A stretch of DNA of 47,394 nt, taken from the NCBI GenBank assembly GCA_937877515.1, contig CALFIX010000025.1:1-47394 (forward strand), written 5' to 3'. The DNA comes from an uncultured Treponema sp. (GTDB lineage Bacteria > Spirochaetota > Spirochaetia > Treponematales > Treponemataceae). Position numbers and translations under genes: made by a program. Shown here one piece after another: positions 13,783-23,089 of the stretch; the first letter of the stretch is position 1; each line of letters starts with the position of its first letter. Below the pieces are notes generated by a model, which was given only the letters and a program-made list of their open reading frames with translations, made no database searches and was not told the origin of the DNA.

Positions 13783-16233
13783 TTAGTTTAAAACTGCGGT
13801 AAAAAATATGTTATGATTTTTCCATGTGAAAATCTTCTTAGAACATTCAGTTTTTAGAACCTTTACAATTTTAGAAACTTCTTCTTTTCCCAGTTCAGAT
13901 GTTAAAAAGCTTCCATAAGCACTTTCTGCGTTAAACCAGCGGTCAATTTCTTCTTCGCTGATTCTTCTTTCTTCTAAAAGCTGTATGTTGTGCATAGATA
14001 CTGTAAAGCCAAAAGATTCAAAGGTTTCTTTCAGGGTGTCCTCGTCCCAGGAGAAAAGAGGTGAGCTTTCGTCATTAAAGAATTTTTTTTCTGCTGTTGC
14101 GTATCTGTCAAAAAGTACTTCGTCGTGCAGTATGTTTTTTGTGTATTCAGAAAGACGCTGACCTTTGCAGGGAATTTTCTGGCTGAAGACTAAGACACTG
14201 TCTTTAGAGAAAAGTTCATTTTGTGAGGAAGCTGTTTTTTCTTCTTCCGAGAATGAAATATCCCTTTCTTTTTTTTCTGCTTTTGAAAACAGATTTCTTA
14301 GGAAGGAGACTGTGTTTTTTATTTCTTCTTTTTTAGAAAATATATCCCTAAAGAAAGCCCTGTCAAAAATAAAGTCTCCCTCTGAGTGAGAGAGGTTTCT
14401 AATAAAACTTTCACTTTCCTTACTAAAGGCTTTTTCTTCTTTAGGAAGTGTCTTTAAGACAGGCTTATCTAGATCGCCGAGGGTTGAAGAATACTGTCTT
14501 AAAATTTCTACACTTTTAGGGCTTTTACAGAGTGCGCACGTTAAACCTTCCGGGCATTTTCTTAAAACTTCAAATATTAAAAGAGCGTCGTCTGCATTCC
14601 AAATTAAACTTCTTGTATGCCGCAAGAGGCCTGCATCCTTTATCATTGTGTCTCTGATGCTCATAAGAATTTGAGCTTTGTTGGAGTCGAGCCTTGCCCG
14701 CCAGCTTCGTTCTGCCTTATCTAGTGCAGCTTCTTTTGCTTTATCTTTAGGACTGAATGTCAGGTTTTCTTCTGTTTTTGCAAAGCCGTTAAAGTGTCCG
14801 CTTTTTTCCCACCAGGTGCCGATCGGGTTAATCTGACCTTCGCCACTGGAAAGTTTTTCATTTTCCCTTTCCAGAAGGGCTGCAATCTGGAGTTCTCTGC
14901 GGCTTAATACTTCTTCCCGTATTTTTGCTTCGTAGCCCTGTGTGCTTGGTGTGTAAAAAACTTTTCCTACAAGAGAAGACGGAAGATATTGCTGGGCTAC
15001 CCAGTGGTCGCGGTATGCGTGAGGGTAAAGATAACCTGAGCCGTGACCAAAGCCTTCCGCGTCCCGGCTGGCATCCTTTAAGTGGTTTGGAACTTCTGCA
15101 TCTTCTTTTTCTACACTGCTGAGCGCGTCAAAAAATGCCATGCTGGAGTTTGACTTTGGAGCTGTAGAAAGATAAAGGGCTGCATGAGCTAAAAAATACC
15201 GTCCTTCAGGAAGGCCTACTCTGTCAAATGCCTGGGCGCAGCTTGTTACAACGCTTATGGCGTGAGGGTCTGCAAGTCCAGTGTCTTCGCATGCACTGAT
15301 CAGCATTCGGCGGAATATAAAGTCGGGGTCTTCTCCGGCTTTTACCATCCTCGAAAGCCAGTACATTGCCGCATCGGGGTCCCGTCCGCGTAAGCTTTTT
15401 ATAAATGCACTTATTATGTCGTAGTGGTAGTCTCCGTCCTTGTCGTAAAGCACCACTTTTTTCTGTATGGACTCTTCTGCGGTTTCACGGCTTATGTAAA
15501 TGGTGCTTCCCCAGCTTGGAACGGGAGTTTTTTCATTGGGAGCCCATTTTTCAGGCGTTGTTTCTACAGCAAGCTCTAAGGCATTTAAGAGGCTTCTTGC
15601 ATCTCCGTTTGCGGTTTCTACCAGGTGTTCAAGTGCGCCTTTTTCAAATTCTACTTTCCAGTGCCCATACCCGCGTTCTGTGTCGCTTAATGCCTGCTCT
15701 GCGGCCTTTAGTAAATCGTCTTTGGTAAGGGGCTTTAACTGAAAAACCCGGCTACGGCTTACTAAGGCTTTGTTTACTTCAAAAAACGGATTTTCTGTTG
15801 TGGCTCCGATTAAAATTATCGTTCCGTTTTCTACCCATGGTAAGAGTGCATCCTGCTGGCTTTTGTTCCAGCGGTGAACTTCGTCTACAAAAAGTATGGT
15901 CTTCTTTTGATAGAGCTTTCTCTGTGTCTCTGCATCGCTTATGGCTTTTCTTATGTCCTGAACTCCTGTTAAAACTGCGTTCAGCGTAAGAAAGTTGGAA
16001 GAAGTGTGATTTGCAATTACCCGGGCAAGAGTTGTCTTACCACTGCCGGGCGGTCCATAAAAGATAACGGAAGTTAGCTGGTCTGCCTGGATTGCACGGC
16101 GTAAAAGACGCCCTTTACCAACAATGTGGTCCTGACCTATGTATTCATCTAAAGTGCGAGGCCTCATGCGGGAAGCAAGAGGCTCGTGTTTTTTTGAGAG
16201 GGAGGATTCTGCTTCGTCAAATAAATCGGACAC
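13783..16233 (-). CDS. rarA: RarA/MgsA-type AAA ATPase fused to a methyltransferase-like domain
   Basis: The 816-residue protein starts with GTG after an AAGGA site. Residues 1 to about 465 are a RarA-type clamp-loader-like ATPase: Walker A GPPGSGKTT (60-68), Walker B FVDEVH (115-120), sensor GATTENP, and the MgsA C-terminal region with GYLYPHAY. RarA acts at stalled replication forks. RarA is usually about 430-450 residues long, so about 350 residues are extra. That extra part has the layout of a class I methyltransferase with a later KGQRL segment (about 691) and a SWDEDTL segment. At the place where a SAM-binding glycine motif would be expected (about 541-549) it reads NADDALL. The fusion is clear by length; the methyltransferase assignment rests on remembered pattern and needs a structure search. 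Confidence 0.8.
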   Translation of the reverse strand: MSDLFDEAESSLSKKHEPLASRMRPRTLDEYIGQDHIVGKGRLLRRAIQADQLTSVIFYGPPGSGKTTLARVIANHTSSNFLTLNAVLTGVQDIRKAISDAETQRKLYQKKTILFVDEVHRWNKSQQDALLPWVENGTIILIGATTENPFFEVNKALVSRSRVFQLKPLTKDDLLKAAEQALSDTERGYGHWKVEFEKGALEHLVETANGDARSLLNALELAVETTPEKWAPNEKTPVPSWGSTIYISRETAEESIQKKVVLYDKDGDYHYDIISAFIKSLRGRDPDAAMYWLSRMVKAGEDPDFIFRRMLISACEDTGLADPHAISVVTSCAQAFDRVGLPEGRYFLAHAALYLSTAPKSNSSMAFFDALSSVEKEDAEVPNHLKDASRDAEGFGHGSGYLYPHAYRDHWVAQQYLPSSLVGKVFYTPSTQGYEAKIREEVLSRRELQIAALLERENEKLSSGEGQINPIGTWWEKSGHFNGFAKTEENLTFSPKDKAKEAALDKAERSWRARLDSNKAQILMSIRDTMIKDAGLLRHTRSLIWNADDALLIFEVLRKCPEGLTCALCKSPKSVEILRQYSSTLGDLDKPVLKTLPKEEKAFSKESESFIRNLSHSEGDFIFDRAFFRDIFSKKEEIKNTVSFLRNLFSKAEKKERDISFSEEEKTASSQNELFSKDSVLVFSQKIPCKGQRLSEYTKNILHDEVLFDRYATAEKKFFNDESSPLFSWDEDTLKETFESFGFTVSMHNIQLLEERRISEEEIDRWFNAESAYGSFLTSELGKEEVSKIVKVLKTECSKKIFTWKNHNIFFTAVLN

Positions 16234-16251
16234 TAAAATTTTCCTTATATC

Positions 16252-17559
16252 TTAGTTTCCACCTGAGGAGTTGTCGTCTGTTCCGTCTCTGTTCCAGGTG
16301 CCGCGACCTGGGTAGTAAGAGTAAAGGCCTGTTTCGTCAAAGCTGTCGGAAGAGCTGGAAATTGAGCCGTAAATTGTAGAGCAGGCGTATTCGTCCGTTC
16401 CATAAGATGTATCTGTTGAGTCTTCGTAGTCAGACGGATTTAATACAAATACATTAAACACATAGCTGGAAATTATAGAACTACCATTTGTTGCTGTCCA
16501 GCTGGCTTCATCTTCAGAAGGAACTCCGCTGGAGAGGGCAGTGTGAGAAATGCCGGAAGTCGTTCCCAAAAGAAGGTTGTTGCTTGCAGGCGCAATGGAA
16601 AGAATGCTTCCGTTAGAAAAATCTACAGAGCCTGTGTATTCGTCGTTTCCTGTCCAGCTTGTTGCGTAGTAGAGAGTTGAGTCTGTTTTCATGTAGCTGT
16701 CGCTACTTGAATCTCCGTCATAAGTATAGCTTTTTGCGTAGTAAATATATGTGTCGTTTGCTGCAAATGCATAGTACTTACTAAAGTAGTCCGTTCCCTT
16801 GTAGTAGGCGGCACGGCATGTGTAGCTGTCAGCCCCGGTGCCGGAAGAAACAGCAGTTGGTGTGTTTCCTCCGTCTAGTTTGTAAACTGCATACGAAGAA
16901 CCGTTAGAAATGCGGGCGTATGCATTTCTCAAGCTTATGTCATAGCTGTCTGCAGCAGTTGCACCCTTTGAAACGCTTACGTATTGGTTATCAAAAACGC
17001 TTTTTACGTATTGAATTCCTGATGAACCTGAGCTCTTTAAAGTTTCGTCAGAAGCTCCAGTAATGTTTGAAATGTCTAGAACGCTCCAGTCAGAAGCTTC
17101 TGGCTCTTCCTTGTCTGTGTAAAAGATTATTGTATTGTAAGGAGCATTGTAACCGCTTGTGTCTTCATACCAGGTAATGCCCAAGGCATAAAGGTAGGTG
17201 CTGTCTGATGCTAAAAATGTTACCTGAGAGTTTGCTTTTGACTCGTCATCTGACTCGTAGCTGGAGAGTTCTTCTGGTAAGCTTAAGTTTTCCCACTGGC
17301 AGTTATAAGCTCCTATTGTTTCATAGTAGGACAAAGAGCTTTCTGCCGTCTTACGGTAAAGCTTTCCGTTTGCAAGGTAGATTGAGCTCCCTGTTCCGCT
17401 TGTTTCTCCATGGCGCACGATAGTGTTTATTGTGCCGTTTATACCGTTAGACTCAAGGGCAACTTCCGAGTCTATAAGCTGAAAAATGTAGCCTGAGTAA
17501 CAAGATGTGCCTAAAAAAGCTATAGCAGCTGACAGTAAAAATGCAAAAAATTTTTTCAT
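16252..17559 (-). CDS. Hypothetical lipoprotein, Ser/Tyr/Thr-rich
   Basis: The protein of 435 residues begins with a lipoprotein signal peptide ending FLGTSC, so Cys near residue 20 is the likely lipid-modified site. The mature part is rich in Ser, Tyr, Thr, Asp and Gly and consists of beta-type segments with repeated short pieces such as YLYALG and YIYYAK, which could suggest a propeller or other repeat fold. No enzyme motif is visible. The start at 17559 is chosen because GGTGA precedes it and it gives a clean signal peptide; the open frame extends to 17604. It follows the barrel gene by 16 nt and precedes rarA by 18 nt, so the three form one operon. Confidence 0.6.
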   Translation of the reverse strand: MKKFFAFLLSAAIAFLGTSCYSGYIFQLIDSEVALESNGINGTINTIVRHGETSGTGSSIYLANGKLYRKTAESSLSYYETIGAYNCQWENLSLPEELSSYESDDESKANSQVTFLASDSTYLYALGITWYEDTSGYNAPYNTIIFYTDKEEPEASDWSVLDISNITGASDETLKSSGSSGIQYVKSVFDNQYVSVSKGATAADSYDISLRNAYARISNGSSYAVYKLDGGNTPTAVSSGTGADSYTCRAAYYKGTDYFSKYYAFAANDTYIYYAKSYTYDGDSSSDSYMKTDSTLYYATSWTGNDEYTGSVDFSNGSILSIAPASNNLLLGTTSGISHTALSSGVPSEDEASWTATNGSSIISSYVFNVFVLNPSDYEDSTDTSYGTDEYACSTIYGSISSSSDSFDETGLYSYYPGRGTWNRDGTDDNSSGGN

Positions 17560-17575
17560 ATAATTCACCATAAAA

Positions 17576-18211
17576 TTAGAAGTAATAACGAGCTGCAATC
17601 GCAACGTTTAAGAATTGACCGTAGTAATTTTCCGTACTGTCAAAGTGGTATCCAAATTGTGGCATGAATGTGTAGGAAATGTCTCCTCCCAAAGACCAGC
17701 TTGGACTTAATCTGTAATGAAGGCCAACTTCCGGTTTTACTATAAGACCAGGAAAGTAGTTGTAATTTGAATATGTTTCCCATGCAAAACCAACTCCTAA
17801 TGTTATAGGAATTTCAAATTTTCCAAAATATGGCTGGTATGTAACAGTTCCTACTAAAGGCACGTAGTTAAAGATGTTGCTTCCGATTGTTACGGCAGAA
17901 CCAAAGCCTGCATCTATACCGAATGCCAGCTTGCTTGTAACAAAGTAATGGTAGCCTAATGTACCTGTTCCGCCAATGCTAAGCTGATGCTGACCGCTTA
18001 CAAAAAGCTGCCAGAAGCTGTCAAAATTCAGCGGAAAAGCTACTGCCAGAGAAATGCGGATAAACTGGTCTCCGGCCTGGTTAAGTTGATAGTCATAGAA
18101 TATTTCTTCGTCAGGAATTTCTTCTGGATTGTCCTCAGCGTTATTTGTCTGTGCCATACATGGGCTCAGTCCCATTACTAGCATACAGATAAATGGTAAA
18201 AAGCGTTTCAT
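17576..18211 (-). CDS. Small outer-membrane beta-barrel protein
   Basis: The 211-residue protein has a signal peptide cleaved after Ala in CMAQ (about residue 20), then an acidic linker and alternating polar/hydrophobic strands separated by short turns. It ends in aromatic residues (YYF), as outer-membrane barrels do. The size fits eight strands. From memory, T. pallidum has a predicted OmpW-like barrel next to its folD gene; if that is right the present arrangement is syntenic. The likely role is an outer-membrane porin or structural protein. It shares its operon with a lipoprotein. Confidence 0.65.
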   Translation of the reverse strand: MKRFLPFICMLVMGLSPCMAQTNNAEDNPEEIPDEEIFYDYQLNQAGDQFIRISLAVAFPLNFDSFWQLFVSGQHQLSIGGTGTLGYHYFVTSKLAFGIDAGFGSAVTIGSNIFNYVPLVGTVTYQPYFGKFEIPITLGVGFAWETYSNYNYFPGLIVKPEVGLHYRLSPSWSLGGDISYTFMPQFGYHFDSTENYYGQFLNVAIAARYYF

Positions 18212-18342
18212 AAAGCCCTCTATTGCCTCTTAATCTATGGCAATTTATTAGAATATTTTGTACAATGCGCACATCTTACCGAATTCTCGGGTATGTTTCA
18301 ACATTGCTATTAAAGTAAAAATATTCATGGGGGAAAGGTTAC

Positions 18343-19227
18343 ATGAGTGCACAGCTTATAGACGGAAAACAGATTGCAAGTGAAGTAAAGCAGGATGTTG
18401 CAGAAAAAGTAAAGGCCTTAAAGGAGAAAGGTGTTATTCCATGTCTTGCAGTAATTTTAGTTGGCGAAAACCCGGCAAGCGTCAGTTATGTAACAGGTAA
18501 ACGTAAAGCTCTTGCAGAATCCGGAATGAAAGACCGCAGCGAAGTTCTTCCTGAATCAACATCAGAGGAAGAGCTTTTGCATCTTATTGCTCAGCTAAAT
18601 GAAGACAAGACAGTGCACGGCATTTTAGTTCAGCTTCCACTTCCAAAACATATTAACGAAGAAAAAGTAATAAACGCTATAAGCCCGGAAAAAGATGTGG
18701 ATGGATTCCACCCTGTGAATGTAGGCCGCCTTATGATTGGCTCAAAGGGATTTTTACCATGTACACCGCACGGAATATGCGTAATGCTAAAGAAAATGCA
18801 TGTAAAGACAGATGGAGCAAACGTTGCAATTATCGGAAGAAGCAACATTGTCGGTAAACCTTTAGCCATGCTTTTAACACGCCGTGAATATAATGCTACT
18901 GTAACATTGTGTCACACCGGTACAAAAAATCTTTCAGAGATTACTCGTAATGCAGATATCGTTATTGCCGCGACAGGTCATTTACATACAGTGACCGCCG
19001 GAATGATAAAGCCAGGGGCCTGCGTAATTGATGTCGGTGTTAACCGTGTTCCGGATGCAAGTAAGAAAAGCGGATTCCGCCTGGTCGGAGACACAGATTT
19101 TGACGACTTAAAGGAAATTGCCGGCATGATAACTCCTGTTCCCGGTGGAGTAGGTCCAATGACAATCGCCATGCTTATTTACAATACTCTTGAGTCTGCA
19201 GAAAATACATTGCAGGGGTTAAAATGA
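18343..19227 (+). CDS. folD: Methylenetetrahydrofolate dehydrogenase/cyclohydrolase
   Basis: The 294-residue protein shows the FolD signatures: SYVTGKRKA with the catalytic Lys, VQLPLPKH, PEKDVDGFHPVN, the NADP site GRSNIVGKP, and PVPGGVGPMT near the C-terminus. It interconverts 5,10-methylene-, methenyl- and 10-formyl-tetrahydrofolate in the cytoplasm. A G-rich ribosome site precedes the ATG. Its last codons overlap the ATG of folE2 (ATGA), so the two are coupled. Confidence 0.97.
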   Translation: MSAQLIDGKQIASEVKQDVAEKVKALKEKGVIPCLAVILVGENPASVSYVTGKRKALAESGMKDRSEVLPESTSEEELLHLIAQLNEDKTVHGILVQLPLPKHINEEKVINAISPEKDVDGFHPVNVGRLMIGSKGFLPCTPHGICVMLKKMHVKTDGANVAIIGRSNIVGKPLAMLLTRREYNATVTLCHTGTKNLSEITRNADIVIAATGHLHTVTAGMIKPGACVIDVGVNRVPDASKKSGFRLVGDTDFDDLKEIAGMITPVPGGVGPMTIAMLIYNTLESAENTLQGLK

Positions 19228-20009
19228 TAGATGTTCAGTCTACTCCTGATACACGTGAAATTCCTCTTGAAAAAGTCGGCGTAAAAAACCTGCGTTATCC
19301 GGTTAGCGTAATGGATAAGGCAAACGGTAAGCAGAATACGACGGCAAGTGTAGATTTGTTTGTAAATCTTCCTCATGACTACAAGGGAACGCACATGAGC
19401 CGCTTTGTAGAAGTTTTTCACCGTTACAGCACAGATTTAAGCCGTTCCAAATTCTTGCAGATGCTGGAAGAAATCCGCACCACCCTTGATGCGCAAAAGG
19501 CTTACGGCACAATGAGTTTTCCCTTTTTTATAAAGAAGAAGGCTCCTGTAAGCGGTTCTGAAAGCATTATGGAATACACTTGCATGTATGAGGGCTGTGT
19601 CTCTGAGGGGGAAAGTGAATTTTTCTTGGAAATAAAAGTCCCTGTTACAACGGTTTGTCCCTGCTCAAAAGCCATAAGTGAATACGGTGCCCATAATCAG
19701 AGGGGAATTGTTACGGTAAAGTTAAAGAATACAAGTCTCTTCTGGATAGAAGATATTGTCAGCCTTGTAGAAGATTGTGCTAGCTGCGGTCTTTACAGCA
19801 TTTTAAAGAGACCTGATGAAAAATTTGTAACGGAACGAGCTTATAATAATCCTCGTTTTGTAGAAGATGTCGTGCGCGAGGTTTATTTAGCTTTAAAAAC
19901 ATTTAATAAAAGCGAAAAGCCTTTTTCCTGGTTCAGTGTGGAATGTGAAAACTTTGAGAGCATACATAATCACAATGCCTATGCCTTTGTTGAATGGACA
20001 GGTAAGTAA
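19224..20009 (+). CDS. folE2: GTP cyclohydrolase FolE2
   Basis: The 261-residue protein matches the GCYH-IB (FolE2) family: DLFVNLPHDYKGTHMSRF near residue 47 and VTTVCPCSKAISEYGAHNQRG near 140-160, which include the Cys and His metal ligands. It converts GTP to 7,8-dihydroneopterin triphosphate, the first step of folate or queuosine-type pterin synthesis, and unlike FolE can use metals other than zinc. It overlaps folD by 4 nt and is followed by miaB, which would share the same transcript. Confidence 0.93.
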   Translation: MIDVQSTPDTREIPLEKVGVKNLRYPVSVMDKANGKQNTTASVDLFVNLPHDYKGTHMSRFVEVFHRYSTDLSRSKFLQMLEEIRTTLDAQKAYGTMSFPFFIKKKAPVSGSESIMEYTCMYEGCVSEGESEFFLEIKVPVTTVCPCSKAISEYGAHNQRGIVTVKLKNTSLFWIEDIVSLVEDCASCGLYSILKRPDEKFVTERAYNNPRFVEDVVREVYLALKTFNKSEKPFSWFSVECENFESIHNHNAYAFVEWTGK

Positions 20010-20053
20010 TTGCATTAAACAAAATGCCGTCATCATGCGGTTTACGGAGAACT

Positions 20054-21460
20054 ATGACATACTTTTTTGAAACGTACGGTTGCGAAATGAACATTGCAGA
20101 ATCTGCCAGCGTTGAGCAGATTTTTATTTCCCGCGGATGGACAAAAGCCTCAGATGTTCAGCTGGCTGATTTAGTAATAATAAATACCTGCTCTGTACGT
20201 GCTACTGCAGAAACACGTATTTTTGGCAGGCTGGGTTTTTATGATGGACTAAAAAGGGTACGAGCCAAGGAGCCGGGGGCTAAAACCCGCACAATGGAAG
20301 CAGCTGCTGAATATGTAGAAAAAAATGGGGCGATTCCTTTGACTTTAATAGTTATGGGGTGCATGGCAGAACGCCTTTTAAAATCTTTAAAAAAAGATTT
20401 TCCTCAGATAGACTATGTTGTCGGAACCTATGCAAAAAACAAATTCGGTGACATTATTACGGAAGTAGAAAATGGGCTTGCTCCTCAGAATGTAGAGGAA
20501 GAACCTGTTTATACTTTTGCAGAAACCTCCTATGAAGAGGGTGCTTTTTCTACCTTTGTGCCCATTATGCACGGATGTAACAATTTCTGCACTTATTGCA
20601 TAGTCCCCTATGTTAGGGGAAGGGAAGTAAGCCGGCCTGTTTCTGAAATTCTTCATGAAGTAGATGTTCTTTCCAGTCGCGGAGTAAAAGAAATAACTCT
20701 GCTAGGGCAGAATGTAAACTCTTACAGTGGCAAATTGGAAAAAAATGAACAGAGCGTGGAAGTCATAAACTTTCCGTCACTTTTAAGAATAATCAGTGAG
20801 CATTTAGATAAAACCTCTTCAAGCATAAAGTGGATTCGCTTTGAGTCCAGCAACCCGAAAGATTTTTCTGATGAACTTATAGCAGTTGTTGCAAGTGACA
20901 GGCATATTTGTAAATCCCTTCATGTGGCAGTTCAACATGGTTCAACAAGAATCCTGAAGAAGATGAACAGAAAATACTCAAGAGAAGAGTATTTAACGCT
21001 GGTAGAAAAAATCTACAGGAATATTCCGGATGTTGCCTTAAGTACTGACATAATGCTTGGCTTCCCAAGTGAGACTGATGAAGACTTTAATGATGTGCTT
21101 TCTTTAATGAAAGAAGTTCAGTACGAAATGGCCTTCATGTACTATTACAATCCTCGTGAAGGAACTCCTGCTGCTTCCATGCCAGAGCAGGTTGACATAG
21201 AAGTAAAGAAAGAGCGGCTTCAGAAAGTTATAGATACTCAGCTTTCAATTCAGGCAGAAAAAATGCAGAAGAGGGTAGGCTCAACGGTAACCGTTCTTGC
21301 AGACATAATTAGCCGTGACAACAGGAATGAACTTCTTGGAAAAACTGAACATAATCATCGTGTGGCTTTTGAAGGAAAGCCTGGTCTTATAGGCTCTTTT
21401 GTAAAAGTTCATATAGACAGCTTAAGCGGTAACACTTTTCGTGGTACATTGGTAAACTAG
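20054..21460 (+). CDS. miaB: tRNA methylthiotransferase MiaB
   Basis: The 468-residue protein has the N-terminal cluster cysteines (FETYGCEMN, NTCSVR, VMGCMAE), the radical-SAM triad CNNFCTYC, and a C-terminal TRAM-like domain ending in VKVHIDSLSGNTFRGTL. It adds a methylthio group to i6A37 in tRNAs reading UNN codons. Between the second and third cluster Cys there is a longer segment than in most homologues, about 30 residues rich in Lys, Arg and Ala. The start at 20054 is chosen because GGAGA lies before it and the product begins at the conserved strand; the frame is open from 20024. MiaB rather than RimO is inferred from the overall motifs. Confidence 0.9.
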   Translation: MTYFFETYGCEMNIAESASVEQIFISRGWTKASDVQLADLVIINTCSVRATAETRIFGRLGFYDGLKRVRAKEPGAKTRTMEAAAEYVEKNGAIPLTLIVMGCMAERLLKSLKKDFPQIDYVVGTYAKNKFGDIITEVENGLAPQNVEEEPVYTFAETSYEEGAFSTFVPIMHGCNNFCTYCIVPYVRGREVSRPVSEILHEVDVLSSRGVKEITLLGQNVNSYSGKLEKNEQSVEVINFPSLLRIISEHLDKTSSSIKWIRFESSNPKDFSDELIAVVASDRHICKSLHVAVQHGSTRILKKMNRKYSREEYLTLVEKIYRNIPDVALSTDIMLGFPSETDEDFNDVLSLMKEVQYEMAFMYYYNPREGTPAASMPEQVDIEVKKERLQKVIDTQLSIQAEKMQKRVGSTVTVLADIISRDNRNELLGKTEHNHRVAFEGKPGLIGSFVKVHIDSLSGNTFRGTLVN

Positions 21461-21507
21461 CAGTCAGCCAGATTGCAGAAAGCTTCTTTCCTAAAGACTG
21501 CTTTTTT
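21459..21507 (+). terminator. Possible terminator after miaB
   Basis: AGCAGTC (21459-21465) pairs with GACTGCT (21496-21502), followed by six T. The loop of about 30 nt is long for an intrinsic terminator and contains smaller hairpins. Confidence 0.45.
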
Positions 21508-21536
21508 ACATTCCGATAAGTCTAAAGAGGTGTTTT

Positions 21537-21968
21537 ATGCCAATAAAGTTAATACTTACGCTAATTCTTGTAGCCTTTGTTGCAGTTTTTACAGGCTTTA
21601 ATTTAGATAATAGCTGTGATATATGGCTTTTTCATACTTTTAAGGATGTTCCGGTTTTCCTTACAATTTTAATTTCACTTGTCTGCGGCGTTGTCATAAC
21701 CTTGCCGTTTACTCTAGGAAAAAGAGTAAAACAGGTAGAACAGGAAGAAAAGCAGAAAAAGCTCCGCAAGATGGAAAGGGAAGAAAAAAAAGCTCAAAAA
21801 GAGGCAAGAAAGGCTCAGAAAAAATCAGCTTCAAAATCTTCCGCACCCGAAAGCCAGGAGGCAACTGCTTCTGCAGAACAAAGTGCTTCTTTCACGGTAA
21901 GCCCTGCCGAAGCTGTAGCCAGTGCAAGCACGGTAGATGCAGCTTGTGACCCGGAAAGTGCCCAGTAA
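21537..21968 (+). CDS. LapA-domain (DUF1049) inner-membrane protein
   Basis: The 143-residue protein has two hydrophobic helices (about residues 3-20 and 38-60), joined by a short loop with NLDNSCDIWLF, then a long charged cytoplasmic coiled coil rich in Lys, Glu and Arg and an Ala/Ser-rich tail. This is the LapA layout, in which two helices are followed by a coil. LapA proteins take part in lipopolysaccharide or envelope assembly control in proteobacteria; most treponemes lack ordinary LPS, so the role here is uncertain. An AGAGGTG site precedes the ATG. The SPOR gene follows 10 nt later. Confidence 0.65.
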   Translation: MPIKLILTLILVAFVAVFTGFNLDNSCDIWLFHTFKDVPVFLTILISLVCGVVITLPFTLGKRVKQVEQEEKQKKLRKMEREEKKAQKEARKAQKKSASKSSAPESQEATASAEQSASFTVSPAEAVASASTVDAACDPESAQ

Positions 21969-21978
21969 GGTTTTGTAA

Positions 21979-22995
21979 ATGATAAAAAAAAATCATCTAA
22001 GAAAGGTTTTAACTTTTGCATTTATTTTTTCTGCAATTCCACTTTTTTCTCAGGAAAATTTATCAGCAAAAAATTTAAGGGAAAAAGCCTTCCGTCAGAG
22101 CTCCGTACAGGAAAGTATTTCCTTCTTAAATGAAAGCCTTGAAGAAAATCTTTCCAAAAAAGACAGGCGTTCCGTCTTATATTTAAAAGGCACTTTGGAA
22201 GAACAGCTCGGGCTTTATACGGAAGCTTCAAAGAGCTATGCACTGGCTGCCGGCATTGCTGCAGAAGATGCAGATGGTTTTGCTCCGGTAACGGCAGAAC
22301 AGCTTGTGCTAAACGCCGTAAGGACAGCTTTATGTGCAGGCGAATATGACACGGCGGACACTTATCTAAACAGCGCAGTCCGCTCTTCTAAGAACGAAAC
22401 TGTAAAAGCTTATGTAAACCTTTACAGCGTGTGGAGCAGCCTTTGCAAGGCAGGTGAAATAAAAGATACGGAAGAAAGTATTGCCTTACTGAATGCATAT
22501 AAAGGTATGCCGTCAATGGCTTGTGTAAAACCCTCCGTCCTTCTGACACTCTGGTATCTTACAGACAAAAAAGAATATTCAGATGCCTTAAAAAAAGAAT
22601 TTCCTTTAAGCCCTGAATGTGCGGTTGTAAAAGGTGAAGCTTTTATAATGAGCGTACCGTTCTGGTACTTTGTTCCCCGTATGGAACATTCAAATGTAGA
22701 GGAGTATGCTGAGCCTTCTGTAAAAGCAGGTACTTCGTCTTCCCCTCTGGAGTCAAAAGAGCAGAAGGAGATGGCCTTAAAAGTAAAAAGACAGCAGTTG
22801 GGACTTTTTAAAAGCGAAGAAAACTCAAAAGCATTAATAGAACGTTTAAAAGCAAAGGGGTTTAGTGCCTATTTTTATACGGAAAAAAGAGCTTCCGGTA
22901 CTACCTATTACATTGTAGTTGTAGATGAAAATAAAGAAGGTACAATGGGCTTAAAGCTAAAGGACGCAGGCTTTGAAAGCTACCCGGTAGAGTAG
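21979..22995 (+). CDS. Periplasmic SPOR-domain protein
   Basis: The 338-residue protein starts with a signal peptide (cleavage near LFSQ, residue about 24). A long helical, TPR-like region follows (about residues 30-220). The C-terminal 75 residues fit a SPOR domain: QLGLFKSEENSKALIERLKAKGF, a YFYTE strand, and a final GFESYPVE. SPOR domains bind denuded peptidoglycan at division sites. The likely place of action is the periplasm near the septum. It follows the LapA-like gene closely and probably shares its transcript. Confidence 0.75.
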   Translation: MIKKNHLRKVLTFAFIFSAIPLFSQENLSAKNLREKAFRQSSVQESISFLNESLEENLSKKDRRSVLYLKGTLEEQLGLYTEASKSYALAAGIAAEDADGFAPVTAEQLVLNAVRTALCAGEYDTADTYLNSAVRSSKNETVKAYVNLYSVWSSLCKAGEIKDTEESIALLNAYKGMPSMACVKPSVLLTLWYLTDKKEYSDALKKEFPLSPECAVVKGEAFIMSVPFWYFVPRMEHSNVEEYAEPSVKAGTSSSPLESKEQKEMALKVKRQQLGLFKSEENSKALIERLKAKGFSAYFYTEKRASGTTYYIVVVDENKEGTMGLKLKDAGFESYPVE

Positions 22996-23054
22996 TAAAG
23001 ATACAGTGCTTCTTTACCTCTAGTGGCTTATTTTAAGAACATTTAGCTATTCAA

Positions 23055-23083
23055 TTGACGCGTAAAGCTCTAAACGCTATTAT
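23055..23083 (+). promoter_or_regulatory. Promoter of galT, leaderless layout
   Basis: TTGACG (23055-23060), 17 nt, TATTAT (23078-23083), then 6 nt to the ATG at 23090. No ribosome site is present. The spacing is identical to that before the HAD and carD genes. Confidence 0.75.
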
Positions 23084-23089
23084 GTCGGC

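Noticed and set aside
18277..18293. Imperfect palindrome between the barrel gene and folD
   Set aside because: TACCGA and TCGGGTA need a bulge to pair, and no promoter fits nearby well enough to support an operator.
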